A DNA stretch of 64,000 nucleotides, taken from contig NZ_JANQDH010000108.1 in assembly GCF_029891735.1 (NCBI RefSeq), positions 25,195-89,194 on the forward strand, read 5' to 3'. Source of the stretch: Chrysosporum bergii ANA360D. GTDB lineage: Bacteria > Cyanobacteriota > Cyanobacteriia > Cyanobacteriales > Nostocaceae. Position numbers and translations under genes: made by a program. The first letter of the stretch is position 1; each line of letters begins with the position of its first letter. Below the pieces are notes generated by a model that did not search any database, was not told the origin of the DNA, and saw only the letters and a program-made list of their open reading frames with translations. Below are positions 8,050 through 17,357 of this stretch, in pieces.

Positions 8050-8823
8050 ATTTATTGGTACAACGGCAAACTGATTAAGTCCCAGACCCTAGAATTAGAT
8101 ATTTATGATCCGGGGTTAGTTTATGGGGCTACAGTGTTTACAACAATGCGGGTTTATGAGCAATGCCTGGATAGTAGTTTAACTAACTGGGGGGCACATT
8201 GCCATCGCCTACTTGACTCATTAAAACATTTTAACTGGTCAGAACCAAACTGGAATCTAGTCCGTCAAGGTGCAGCAACCCTGGGGGAAATTTTCCCCAT
8301 TCTCAGAATTACCCTTTTTCCTGATGGGCGGGAATGGATAACAGGGAGATTATTACCACCGGATTTAGCAATAAAGCAAGCACACGGTATTACCACAACT
8401 TTGGCAATGTCCAACTTTTATCGCAGTCTTCCTGCTCATAAAACCGGCAACTACCTGAGTGCTTGGTTAGCCAAAACCCACGCCCAACAGTTAAATTCTC
8501 AAGAAGCAATACTAATTAATGAAGCTGGTCATTGGCTAGAAACTACCACCGGTAACCTGTGGGGATGGCAAAATGGTAATTGGTGGACACCACCATTAAC
8601 AGGGGGAATTTTGCCGGGAATAGTGCGATCGCAATTAATCAAAAAGCTGCCCATGGTCAGGGAATCACCTTGGCATCAAGACTTGGTGCGGGGATTTGAA
8701 GCCATCGCCTACACTAATAGTGTGGTAGAGATTATCCCCATTCACACCGTCCACCAGCCCACAGGCTCGCTAGAATACAATCCCTACCATCCTTGTTTTG
8801 CACAAATCAGGGGGTTTTTCTAA
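8050..8823 (+). CDS. Class-IV PLP aminotransferase, probable aminodeoxychorismate lyase (PabC-like); ATT start
   Basis: Fold-type IV PLP enzyme, most likely 4-amino-4-deoxychorismate lyase giving p-aminobenzoate for folate. A branched-chain or D-amino-acid aminotransferase cannot be excluded. The catalytic Lys lies in YRSLPAHKTGNYLS, and ETTTGNLWGW and the GILPGIVR phosphate-binding turn are present. The conserved N-terminal strand YWYNGKLIKSQTLELDI, needed for the fold, is encoded from 8053, but there is no ATG or GTG in front of it. The first methionine-like codon downstream would delete it. An ATT at 8050, 8 nt after GAGG (8038-8041), sits exactly where the family starts. About 257 residues from there. 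Confidence 0.8.
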   Translation: MYWYNGKLIKSQTLELDIYDPGLVYGATVFTTMRVYEQCLDSSLTNWGAHCHRLLDSLKHFNWSEPNWNLVRQGAATLGEIFPILRITLFPDGREWITGRLLPPDLAIKQAHGITTTLAMSNFYRSLPAHKTGNYLSAWLAKTHAQQLNSQEAILINEAGHWLETTTGNLWGWQNGNWWTPPLTGGILPGIVRSQLIKKLPMVRESPWHQDLVRGFEAIAYTNSVVEIIPIHTVHQPTGSLEYNPYHPCFAQIRGFF

Positions 8824-8940
8824 CATGACAGCACCACAATTATGTTATACCTTAAGATAAGTTAACATAATTCTTAATAATGCCCTCTCATATCCGAGAA
8901 GCTACGCTAAGTCACAAAAAATACAGGAGGATAGACCTCA

Positions 8941-10779
8941 GTGAATAAAAGATGGAGAAACGCGGGGCTGTATGCGCTGCTTTTTATAGTTGTGATTGCT
9001 CTAGGTACAGCATTCTTTGACAAACAACCCCAAACTAGAGAAACATGGCGATACAGTCAATTTATTCAAGAAGTTGACAATGGCAGAGTAGATAGAGTGA
9101 GTCTGAGTGCAGACCGCTCTACAGCACTTGTTACCTCCAGAGATGGTGACAAAAAGATAGTTAATTTAGTCAACGACCCCGATTTAATCAATAACTTGAC
9201 GGCAAAAGGCGTTGATATCACTGTTCTGCCCCAAACAGACGAAGGATTTTGGTTTAAAGCACTGAGCAGTTTATTTTTCCCTGTATTGCTTCTAGTGGGT
9301 TTATTCTTCTTGCTCCGCCGCGCTCAAACCGGGCCTGGTAACCAAGCCATGAACTTTGGTAAGTCCAAAGCAAGAGTACAAATGGAACCACAAACTCAAG
9401 TAACCTTTGGTGATGTCGCAGGTATTGACCAAGCCAAACTGGAATTAAACGAAGTAGTGGACTTTCTTAAAAATGCCGATCGCTTCACCGCAGTAGGAGC
9501 AAAAATACCTAAAGGTGTATTATTGGTTGGCCCTCCTGGTACTGGTAAAACCCTTCTAGCTCGTGCTGTAGCCGGAGAAGCTGGTGTACCCTTCTTCTCC
9601 ATCTCTGGGTCTGAGTTTGTAGAAATGTTTGTAGGTGTGGGTGCTTCCCGCGTCCGCGACTTATTTGAGCAAGCTAAAAGCAACGCTCCTTGTATCGTCT
9701 TTATTGATGAAATTGACGCTGTAGGTCGTCAACGGGGTGCCGGTTTAGGCGGAGGTAACGACGAACGGGAACAAACCCTGAACCAATTACTCACAGAAAT
9801 GGATGGTTTTGAAGGCAATACAGGCATTATCATTATTGCTGCCACTAACCGTCCGGATGTTTTAGATGCAGCCCTATTGCGTCCTGGTCGTTTTGACCGT
9901 CAAGTAGTTGTTGATCGTCCTGACTATGCGGGACGCAGCGAAATTCTCAAAGTTCACGCCCGTGGTAAAACCTTAGCTAAGGATGTAGACCTAGATAAAA
10001 TCGCCCGTCGTACTCCCGGTTTTACAGGTGCTGATTTATCTAACTTGCTCAACGAAGCAGCAATTTTAGCAGCACGGCGCAATTTAACAGAAATCTCTAT
10101 GGACGAAGTTAATGATGCCATTGACCGCGTGTTAGCAGGTCCAGAAAAGAAAGACCGGGTAATGAGCGAGAAGCGCAAAACCCTAGTAGCATATCACGAA
10201 GCCGGTCACGCCTTAGTTGGTGCTTTAATGCCGGACTATGACCCAGTACAAAAAATCAGCATTATCCCTCGTGGTCGTGCTGGTGGTTTAACTTGGTTTA
10301 CCCCCAGTGAAGACCGTATGGATACAGGGTTATACAGCCGCGCTTATCTGGAAAATCAAATGGCTGTAGCTTTAGGTGGTCGTCTAGCTGAAGAATTAAT
10401 CTTTGGTGAAGAAGAAGTTACCACAGGTGCTTCCAACGACCTGCAACAAGTAGCCCGTGTAGCCCGTCAAATGGTTACCCGCTTTGGTATGAGCGATCGC
10501 CTCGGACCCGTGGCCTTGGGTCGTCAGCAAGGTAATATGTTCTTAGGCAGAGATATCATGTCCGAGCGTGATTTCTCCGAAGAAACAGCCGCAGCCATTG
10601 ATGAAGAAGTTCGTAAACTTGTGGATGTAGCTTATACACGTGCTAAAGAAGTATTAGTTAACAATCGCCACATCCTCGATCACCTCGCCAATATGCTGGT
10701 TGAGAAAGAAACGGTAGATGCTGAGGAATTGCAAGAAATTTTGACCAATAACGATGTCAAAACTGCTGCTTTTGCCTAA
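8941..10779 (+). CDS. ftsH: ATP-dependent zinc metalloprotease FtsH
   Basis: FtsH is a membrane-anchored hexameric AAA+ protease. In cyanobacteria FtsH isoforms degrade damaged D1 during photosystem II repair and control iron or stress responses. Over 612 residues it shows two N-terminal membrane segments (about 8-25 and 98-118), Walker [14 protein letters not shown], Walker [16 protein letters not shown], the arginine-finger region [10 protein letters not shown] and the zinc site [10 protein letters not shown]. The start is GTG at 8941, behind an AGGAGG site. Which paralogue (FtsH1-4) it is cannot be settled by eye. A strong terminator follows at 10810. Confidence 0.96.
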   Translation: MNKRWRNAGLYALLFIVVIALGTAFFDKQPQTRETWRYSQFIQEVDNGRVDRVSLSADRSTALVTSRDGDKKIVNLVNDPDLINNLTAKGVDITVLPQTDEGFWFKALSSLFFPVLLLVGLFFLLRRAQTGPGNQAMNFGKSKARVQMEPQTQVTFGDVAGIDQAKLELNEVVDFLKNADRFTAVGAKIPKGVLLVGPPGTGKTLLARAVAGEAGVPFFSISGSEFVEMFVGVGASRVRDLFEQAKSNAPCIVFIDEIDAVGRQRGAGLGGGNDEREQTLNQLLTEMDGFEGNTGIIIIAATNRPDVLDAALLRPGRFDRQVVVDRPDYAGRSEILKVHARGKTLAKDVDLDKIARRTPGFTGADLSNLLNEAAILAARRNLTEISMDEVNDAIDRVLAGPEKKDRVMSEKRKTLVAYHEAGHALVGALMPDYDPVQKISIIPRGRAGGLTWFTPSEDRMDTGLYSRAYLENQMAVALGGRLAEELIFGEEEVTTGASNDLQQVARVARQMVTRFGMSDRLGPVALGRQQGNMFLGRDIMSERDFSEETAAAIDEEVRKLVDVAYTRAKEVLVNNRHILDHLANMLVEKETVDAEELQEILTNNDVKTAAFA

Positions 10780-10809
10780 TTAACCTCCTTGGCAATTTAA
10801 CTAAAATTA

Positions 10810-10845
10810 GGGTAGTTCTGAGAACCCCAGAACTACCCCAACTTT
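10810..10845 (+). terminator. Intrinsic terminator after ftsH
   Basis: GGGTAGTTCTG pairs with CAGAACTACCC (11 bp, 7-nt loop), followed by CAACTTTTT. It lies 30 bp after the ftsH stop and before the convergent response-regulator gene. Confidence 0.85.
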
Positions 10846-10904
10846 TTGGGCGGTGTAGCTGGTAGTCGGGACTTCAGTAAAACCCTGTTCCCTATTCCCT
10901 ATCC

Positions 10905-11738
10905 TTATTGACTCACCTTAACTTTGGAATAGCCCGCCTGATGTTCCTTGCGCCAAGCATGGGGAGGTAAACCATGATGTTGGCGAAACTGACGGGAAAA
11001 ATGCGAAACATCTTGATAACCCAATGCTCTAGCAATTTGCTCTACTGTTTGTTGATCATTTTGTAATAAAAACCGCGCTCCCTCCATCCGGCGTTTAACA
11101 ATCCAACTATTTATAGTCTCTCCTGTCTGTTTTCCTACTTGATTAGTTAAGTATGCAGGTGAATAACCAACTGCTTCCGCTACATCACATAGTGTAATTC
11201 CTTCGTGATAATGAGCCTCAATAAAGTCAAACACTTTTTTTAACTGGGGAATACAAGGAAATATTGACTGAGGTTGATTCAAAGCTGAAGTGTCATCTGC
11301 TAATGATGATTTTTGAGCTTCCTGAAATTTAGCTGCGCACCAACTTTGTAAAAAAGCTTGTCTTTGCAACTGGGTAGTAATTGTCCGCAACAATTCATCT
11401 AATGTAAAGGGTTTAGTAATATAGTCATCCGCACCTAACTCCATCCCCTTACGAACAGCTTTTCTAGTGGAGCTACCAGTGATAAAAATAAAAGGAATAA
11501 TTGCCGTAACAGGATCTTGGCGTAGCATAGTTAGAACACCATAGCCATCTATATCAGGCATAGTAACATCACAAACAACCAAATCTGGTACATTCTCTTG
11601 TGCCTTTTGAATACCCGTAAAACCATTTTCAACACTCATAACATCAAAACCTTTACCCCGAAGACCTTTTACATAAAGATTGCGGCTGACAGTATCATCT
11701 TCAATTACCAGAATTTTTTTCACTGATTCGTCATTCAT
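10905..11738 (-). CDS. Response regulator with AraC-type DNA-binding domain, likely scytonemin regulator
   Basis: A 277-residue two-domain regulator. Residues 1-125 form a receiver domain with acidic pocket EDD, phospho-acceptor Asp57 (VVCDVTMPD), Thr/Ser near 88 (ITGSS) and Lys108 (ITKPF). About residues 170-270 form an AraC/XylS double helix-turn-helix (GITLCDVAEAVGYSPAYLTN and EQIARALGYQDVSHFSRQFR). It lies directly after a histidine kinase and divergent from scyA. In Nostoc punctiforme a two-component pair sits at the same place, and the regulator (Npun_F1278) was reported essential for scytonemin production; by position this is its probable counterpart. Targets probably include the scyA promoter. 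Confidence 0.88.
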   Translation of the reverse strand: MNDESVKKILVIEDDTVSRNLYVKGLRGKGFDVMSVENGFTGIQKAQENVPDLVVCDVTMPDIDGYGVLTMLRQDPVTAIIPFIFITGSSTRKAVRKGMELGADDYITKPFTLDELLRTITTQLQRQAFLQSWCAAKFQEAQKSSLADDTSALNQPQSIFPCIPQLKKVFDFIEAHYHEGITLCDVAEAVGYSPAYLTNQVGKQTGETINSWIVKRRMEGARFLLQNDQQTVEQIARALGYQDVSHFSRQFRQHHGLPPHAWRKEHQAGYSKVKVSQ

Positions 11739-11818
11739 TTTCTAGCACCCTAAAATTTAGCTGGAAACTGACAAAATTAATGGTTTATTGTCTCAAATCA
11801 TAACCAGGAAAAAACAGA

Positions 11819-12610
11819 TTATTCCTGAATTAATGGCAACATAACAGTAAAAGTACTACCGACACCTGCTTCACTTTCCACAGTAACTTTACCCCCATGC
11901 AAATCTACAAGAGTTTTGATAATCGATAATCCCAGTCCAGTACCAGGTATATTATCAACATTGCTCCCGCGAAAAAAAGGCTCAAATAATCTTTGTTGAT
12001 CTTCTAATGGAATACCAATACCCTGATCTTTAACCTGGAAAATTACCTGGCCATGATCACAACCAAGTGTGAAATCAACACTCCGGTGAGAAACAGAATA
12101 TTTAATGGCATTATCCAGCAAATTTTGCAAAATAGGTTCTAGCAACTTTGCATCAACCCAAGCAGTGAAAAAGTCAAATCGACTCACAAAACTAATTGGC
12201 TTTTCCCTCCTACTCATATGTATTTGTGATACTAAATTATGACAGAACTCCACTAAATCAAGCCGTTGAGGCTGAAAGTGTATCTTGGCTGTTTCTGCCT
12301 TAGCAAAATACAAAGTATCATCTAAAATCTGGTTGATTTGTTGGATAGCTTTTTCAATATGCCCAAGCAATGGTTGTATTTTTTTATCTGTGTGTTTGTT
12401 CACCTGTTCCTTAAGTAAACTATTGGAGAATGAAATAATATTCAGTGGAGTACGCAATTGATGACAAACCATAGAAAGAAAACACCCTCTTAGTTCACTC
12501 AGTTGTTTTGCTTGTTCTAAAGCTTGATTAATGTCCGATTCTACATTTTTGTAATCTGTAATATCAATATCCGTAATCAGTTCCATTGGTTTACCTGGAA
12601 AATTGAGCAT
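11819..12610 (-). CDS. Histidine kinase, 5'-truncated (scytonemin two-component sensor)
   Basis: The product has a complete kinase core. Residues 40-105 are the dimerisation domain with His50 in MVCHQLRTPL. Then come N box LLDNAIKYS, G1 DQGIGIP, F box LFEPFFRGSN and G2 GTGLGLSIIKTLVD. The 263 residues begin in the middle of a PAS domain: upstream codons keep its end (SWLSCALAKVDE) but are cut by an in-frame TAA at 12647-12649, and before that only NKDGT-like remains survive in AT-rich DNA. The sensing domains are therefore missing. It may work as a soluble kinase driven by a partner, or be a decaying gene. The response regulator follows after 80 bp. Confidence 0.85.
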   Translation of the reverse strand: MLNFPGKPMELITDIDITDYKNVESDINQALEQAKQLSELRGCFLSMVCHQLRTPLNIISFSNSLLKEQVNKHTDKKIQPLLGHIEKAIQQINQILDDTLYFAKAETAKIHFQPQRLDLVEFCHNLVSQIHMSRREKPISFVSRFDFFTAWVDAKLLEPILQNLLDNAIKYSVSHRSVDFTLGCDHGQVIFQVKDQGIGIPLEDQQRLFEPFFRGSNVDNIPGTGLGLSIIKTLVDLHGGKVTVESEAGVGSTFTVMLPLIQE

Positions 12611-13393
12611 TTCATCAACTTTGGCAAGGGCGCAACTTAGCCAGCTTTATGTGCCATCTTTATTCTATTAATTCATAAATTATCTGATTTGTACAGGGGA
12701 TAAAGACGAAAAAATATTAACAATAATATGTAAAGTTGTTTAATTTTTATGCACTGGTAAAAATTTAAATACATATTAGTTTTATCAGTCATCTTCCTTA
12801 AGAAATACATCTGCTGAAATAAAATGAAATAAAAATAAATGAGGATGAGATTATTTGTTTCAATAACCACAATTTTATCATGAAATATTGATTTATCCCG
12901 TATTTATATATCTATAGAAATAGAAAAACCAGTTTTTATCTACATGAGTATTTTCCTGATTTCAAATGAGAAACTGATCTGATTCTCTTCAGATTCATCA
13001 AATAATAACCATTGCATTTAGCTAATATAATCACAAAAAAACTGACAAGCTAATCCAAAATAAATTGATTGCAAATATCTGATTATTATTTTAAGAATCA
13101 CAAGATGATCATGTAATGCAACCATACCTATCACAGCGAAAAATATGACAACCCTATCAAAAAAATATTGATTGCAAATATATTTTTATTAATTCTAAGA
13201 TGATTCCCATCAGCACAGTCAAGACTGTGTAACCGTGACAAGAAATCTAGTCACTGCCCTCACAAGCATCTCAGAAGAATTAATGAGTATTCCACCATCT
13301 GGTCATAACAAACAGATTGGTATTAGAGATTCTTTGTACAGTGATTGTCTATCAAATAGCCTTTTTGCAAATTTCTGGAATTAAGTTAAATAA
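12611..13393. other. AT-rich intergenic region holding kinase remnant and scyA promoter region
   Basis: 783 bp with no supportable gene. 12611-12660 is the eroded PAS end of the kinase gene. 12670-13060 is very AT-rich with no protein-like frame (a 65-codon minus-strand frame is low complexity). 13060-13210 contains two direct repeats described separately. The last 180 bp should contain the scyA promoter and leader. Confidence 0.6.
13064..13204 (+). promoter_or_regulatory. Pair of direct repeats upstream of scyA, candidate regulator sites
   Basis: The 15-mer ATTGATTGCAAATAT occurs exactly at 13064-13078 and 13167-13181. Each copy is followed by a T-rich stretch and then AAGATGAT (near 13102 and 13197). 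The repeats lie 190-330 bp upstream of the scyA start, in the divergent region shared with the AraC-type regulator operon. AraC-type regulators usually bind paired direct repeats, so these are plausible sites; this is inference. Confidence 0.45.
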
Positions 13394-15271
13394 ATGAGTC
13401 CCAACTATACTGATGCCAATACTTCTCAAATCACTACTGAATTATACAAGGAATTCTCAGTAAACAACTACTCAGAATCTTCCCCTAACGGTTCTCAACA
13501 GTTGGAAAAAGTAGAGCAAAACAAGGACATTCAACCTTTCTTGCTCAACCAACCTCCTCAACTGTCAGTTGCCGAAGCGATCGCCCAAATATTAGAAACA
13601 CTAGGTATAGAATATGCCTTTGGAGTAGCCGGCGGCGCAATAGCTAACCTATGGAACGCCCTTTCTAATAGCAACATACAAGTATTCAACTTCCGCCACG
13701 AAGCAGGGGCTGCATTTGCCGCTACTGAAGCCTACTTTGCCAACCATCGCCCCACTGTAATCTTTACCACCGCAGGACCTGGAATCACTAACGCCCTCAC
13801 TGGTTTATTCGCCGCCCGTGGAGAAGGAGCAAAAGTAATTTTATTATCAGCCTGCACCTCAGCATCCCAAAGAGGAAAATGGGCAATTCAAGAAACCAGC
13901 ACCTACACCCTACCCAGTAGCGGTATCTTCACTCCAGGGACCATATTCAACTACGCCATCACTTTAGAATCCCCAGACCAAATTCCCCAAATCTTCCGGA
14001 AAATAGCCCTTGGGTTGGCACAACCAGGACCTTTTGTTGCCCATTTAAGCATCCCTACCGCCATCCAAACCAACTTAATTGATTCCTTACCCCCATTAGA
14101 CATACCAACATTTTCCTACCCCCCCAGTCCAGAAACCATTACCAAAACCATAGAACTACTATCCACAGGCACATTCGCCATGTGGCTGGGTTTTGGCGCA
14201 CGTCACGCCGCAGATGAAATTCGCATCTTAGCCGAAAAAACTGGCGCAGCAGTTATGTGTTCCCCTCGTGGTAAAGGCATCTTCCCAGAAAATCATCCCC
14301 AGTTTGTTGGTGTGACCGGGTTGGCCGGTCATAGTTCAGTCCTCACCTATATGGAAGAACACACCCCCCAACGCACCCTAGTATTAGGAACCCGCCTAGG
14401 AGAACCCACATCATTCTGGAACAAAACCATGGTTCCCCCCCAAGGTTTTATTCATGTAGATATCGACCCAGAAGTTCCAGGAGTAGCTTATCCACACGCA
14501 GAAACATTCCCCATTCAGTGCGACATCAAAGCTTATCTCCAACAATTACTACAACAATGGGAGGAAATTCCTACCATCACACACATATCCCTGCCCCATC
14601 CACAGCCCCCCATCATCACCCACGCCGCCACAGTAGATGATAGTCCAGTGCGCCCGGAATTTTTAATGGCAGCCATTCAAAAAATCATTGTAGAAGGTAG
14701 TGATGCTGTGATTATGGCCGAATGTGGTAACTCCTTCACCTGGTCAACTCATCTACTGCGGTTTGACCACCCCCAGCGTTACCGAGTTAGCACTGGTGTA
14801 GGGGCCATGGGTCACACTGCAACAGGAGTGTTAGGAGCGGCCCAAGCCCGAAAAGGTAAAGCAGTAGCCATTGTTGGCGACGGAGCTATGTTAATGAACA
14901 ACGAAATTAGCACAGCCGTTAAATATAACATCCCCGCAGTGTGGATTGTACTCAACGATGCCCGTTACAATATGTGCCATCAAGGCATGAAAACCCTAGG
15001 TTTACAAGGCGCAGATGCAGAAATGCCGGAAACTAACTTTACCATGATCGCTCGCGGCATGGGAGCAGAAGCAGTGGGAGTAGTGCGGGAATCAGATTTA
15101 GAACCAGCATTAAACCAAGCCATGGTTGCCAAAGTTCCCTTTCTCGTTGATGTTGTCATTGACCCAGACCAACCAGCCCCCTCTGGTGGTAGAAACAAAA
15201 GTCTAGCAGCTCAAGGGGTGACAACAAAGCAAATTAACGGTAGTAAACCAGCCTCATTTCCTGCACTTTAA
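13394..15271 (+). CDS. scyA: ScyA, thiamine diphosphate-dependent acyloin synthase of scytonemin pathway
   Basis: ScyA is an acetolactate-synthase homologue that couples indole-3-pyruvate with p-hydroxyphenylpyruvate to give the acyloin precursor of scytonemin. The 625-residue protein has an N-terminal tail of about 55 residues not found in acetolactate synthases. The PYR domain follows with catalytic Glu103 (FRHEAGAAFA), a central domain, and a PP domain whose ThDP-Mg motif runs from GDGAML (about 495) to LNDARYNM. The tail before LSVAEAIAQ is polar and low-complexity. It is first in the rightward scy operon, with scyB starting 12 bp after its stop, and identity is secured by the scyB-scyC context. 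Confidence 0.95.
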   Translation: MSPNYTDANTSQITTELYKEFSVNNYSESSPNGSQQLEKVEQNKDIQPFLLNQPPQLSVAEAIAQILETLGIEYAFGVAGGAIANLWNALSNSNIQVFNFRHEAGAAFAATEAYFANHRPTVIFTTAGPGITNALTGLFAARGEGAKVILLSACTSASQRGKWAIQETSTYTLPSSGIFTPGTIFNYAITLESPDQIPQIFRKIALGLAQPGPFVAHLSIPTAIQTNLIDSLPPLDIPTFSYPPSPETITKTIELLSTGTFAMWLGFGARHAADEIRILAEKTGAAVMCSPRGKGIFPENHPQFVGVTGLAGHSSVLTYMEEHTPQRTLVLGTRLGEPTSFWNKTMVPPQGFIHVDIDPEVPGVAYPHAETFPIQCDIKAYLQQLLQQWEEIPTITHISLPHPQPPIITHAATVDDSPVRPEFLMAAIQKIIVEGSDAVIMAECGNSFTWSTHLLRFDHPQRYRVSTGVGAMGHTATGVLGAAQARKGKAVAIVGDGAMLMNNEISTAVKYNIPAVWIVLNDARYNMCHQGMKTLGLQGADAEMPETNFTMIARGMGAEAVGVVRESDLEPALNQAMVAKVPFLVDVVIDPDQPAPSGGRNKSLAAQGVTTKQINGSKPASFPAL

Positions 15272-15283
15272 CCAATCAGCACA

Positions 15284-16336
15284 ATGCCACTGTTTGAAAC
15301 TGTAAAAGACATGGGTCATGAACAGGTGCTATTCTGTCATGGCAAAAATCCTCCCATAAAAGCAATTATCGCCATCCATAACACCAGCCTGGGTCCAGCT
15401 ATGGGAGCCACAAGACTCTACCCTTATGTGAGTGAGGAAGATGCACTAACAGATGTGCTGCGCCTCAGTCGAGGTATGACCTACAAGGCAGCCTGCGCTA
15501 ACATCCCCATGGGAGGAGGAAAGGCAGTAATTATAGCCCATCCCCAGCAAAAAACCCCAGAACTGCTCAAAGCCTATGCAGGTTTTATCAACAACCTCAA
15601 CGGACAATTCATCACAGGACAAGATATTAACCTCACCCCTGAAGATGTACGAGTAATTCGTGAACAAACTAAATACGTGGTAGGAGGAGAAGAAAAATCC
15701 GGCGGACCCGCCCCCATCACAGCCCTAGGAGTATTTCTAGGCATCAAAGCCGCAGTACAAGCCCATTGGCAAAGTCGAGAACTTCAAGGGCTGAAGGTGG
15801 CTATTCAAGGACTAGGAAATGTTGGTAAAAATGTCTGCCGTTACTTACACGAACATAAAATCAAACTTTATGTCAGCGATGTAGATCCAGCTAAAACGGC
15901 AGAAATGCAGCAACTTTTTAACGCTACAGTTGTTAGTAACCAAGAAATTTACTCACAAGATGTTGATATCTTCGCTCCCTGCGCCCTAGGCGGAATCATC
16001 AACCAGCAAACAATACCCCAACTCAAAGCAAAAATCATCGCTGGCGCTGCTAATAATCAACTAGCAGATGAAAAAACACATAGTCAAATGCTCACGGAAA
16101 AAGGTATTACCTACTGCCCAGATTATGTGATTAATGCCGGGGGTTTAATTAATGTTTACAACGAAATGATTGGCTATGAAGACACTAAAGTTATGCAGCA
16201 AGTACATCAAATTTATGACACCCTGCTCACCATTTTCGACATAGCTAAACGCAAAAATATCACTACTAACGAAGCCGCACAGCAACTGGCAGAATATCGC
16301 ATCATTAACACCAAAAAAAAACCAAATTATCAATAA
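15284..16336 (+). CDS. scyB: ScyB, tryptophan dehydrogenase of scytonemin pathway
   Basis: A leucine/phenylalanine-dehydrogenase family enzyme that oxidatively deaminates L-tryptophan to indole-3-pyruvate with NAD+. Visible in 350 residues are the substrate and catalytic Lys region (MTYKAACANIPMGGGKAVI), the second catalytic segment (TGQDINLTPEDV), the Rossmann glycine motif QGLGNVGKNV and the C-terminal YVINAGGLINVYNE. This is the normal length for the family. It sits between scyA and scyC with gaps of 12 and 16 bp, so the three are surely cotranscribed. Substrate assignment rests on published work on the Nostoc enzyme, not on residues I can check here. Confidence 0.95.
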   Translation: MPLFETVKDMGHEQVLFCHGKNPPIKAIIAIHNTSLGPAMGATRLYPYVSEEDALTDVLRLSRGMTYKAACANIPMGGGKAVIIAHPQQKTPELLKAYAGFINNLNGQFITGQDINLTPEDVRVIREQTKYVVGGEEKSGGPAPITALGVFLGIKAAVQAHWQSRELQGLKVAIQGLGNVGKNVCRYLHEHKIKLYVSDVDPAKTAEMQQLFNATVVSNQEIYSQDVDIFAPCALGGIINQQTIPQLKAKIIAGAANNQLADEKTHSQMLTEKGITYCPDYVINAGGLINVYNEMIGYEDTKVMQQVHQIYDTLLTIFDIAKRKNITTNEAAQQLAEYRIINTKKKPNYQ

Positions 16337-16352
16337 CTAACTGGAGTCACTA

Positions 16353-17306
16353 ATGGAAAAAAATTCATTTGCTACATCAACCTACATCGCCGCCTCCCCT
16401 GAAAGAGTTTTTGAATATCTGTGCGGTTTAAAAAACCTAGATGAATGGACACTCTTTAGCCGGATGATCAAGCAAATAGACCAAGACACCTGGCTAGGAA
16501 CAGCATCAGGTTATCAAAAAAACCTCTACTACCATGTGAAGAAACTAGAAAATGAGCTTTTTTACGGCATTGAATGGCATTGCGGATTTGAATATAACAA
16601 CTACTTCCAAGTATACCCCGTTCTCCTCTTTCCCCCCCATTACATCGACCCAGAAACAGACGAAACAGGTGTGTATTTTCATTGGTTGAGCTTTGTTGAC
16701 CCCAAACGACAAACCCCTATGATTATGCAGGGTATTCACACCGTACACACATCAGAAACTCGCTCCTTAAAAGCCATTCTAGAACGCCAAGGCGGACGCA
16801 GCACAGCAGCAAAGGGTCGTTACTTTATCGACACTGATACCATCTATGTTGATGCACCTGTTGATATGGGGATTGACTATTTATCGGACTTGGAAAAAAT
16901 GGATGAGTGGGCCCATTTATTGCGACTAACTAAGCAGATTAATTCCCAATCTGGAGAATTTAAAGATGAATATGAGCAAAAAGTAAAAATTTCCCTGCGT
17001 CCACACAAATTAAGTAAATATCACTTACTAGAACAAGAGTACTTTTATCCAGATTACGGATTTTACCAGCGTTCTGTGGCTTTACTTATTCCCACAGCCT
17101 ATGCCTTTGCTGACCCTGAAGCATCTGGATTTATCCTACATCGAATCACCTTTTGGCACACAGATCAACTCCTTGCCCACGGCAAACTACAAATTGAAGA
17201 CTTTGGCGCTGAAAGTATGAACATTAAAAGAATGTTAGAAGCCCAAGCGGGTAATATGCAATCTTTTGATTTGGGGATGAGTTATATCCCAAAGTCTCAT
17301 AAATAA
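16353..17306 (+). CDS. scyC: ScyC, scytonemin precursor cyclase
   Basis: ScyC cyclises the ScyA product into the tricyclic ketone monomer. The 317-residue protein has no classical motif. It shows two similar halves: YIAASPERVFEYLCGLKNLDEW near residue 10 and YVDAPVDMGIDYLSDLEKMDEW near residue 165, each followed by RM/RL-x-KQI. This is the helix-grip N-terminal pattern of SRPBCC/START-like domains, so the protein is probably a tandem of two such folds with a hydrophobic pocket each. It starts 16 bp after scyB. No signal peptide is visible, consistent with a cytoplasmic step. Confidence 0.92.
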   Translation: MEKNSFATSTYIAASPERVFEYLCGLKNLDEWTLFSRMIKQIDQDTWLGTASGYQKNLYYHVKKLENELFYGIEWHCGFEYNNYFQVYPVLLFPPHYIDPETDETGVYFHWLSFVDPKRQTPMIMQGIHTVHTSETRSLKAILERQGGRSTAAKGRYFIDTDTIYVDAPVDMGIDYLSDLEKMDEWAHLLRLTKQINSQSGEFKDEYEQKVKISLRPHKLSKYHLLEQEYFYPDYGFYQRSVALLIPTAYAFADPEASGFILHRITFWHTDQLLAHGKLQIEDFGAESMNIKRMLEAQAGNMQSFDLGMSYIPKSHK

Positions 17307-17357
17307 ATTCTTGGTTTTCCCTGTGAAGATGCGCTCTCATTATGTAACTAACTGTAA

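Noticed and set aside
12673..12870. 65-codon minus-strand frame upstream of the truncated kinase, possible sensor fragment
   Set aside because: Very Phe/Ile/Tyr-rich, low complexity, no PAS or membrane-sensor pattern and no ribosome-binding site; it is AT-rich noncoding DNA.
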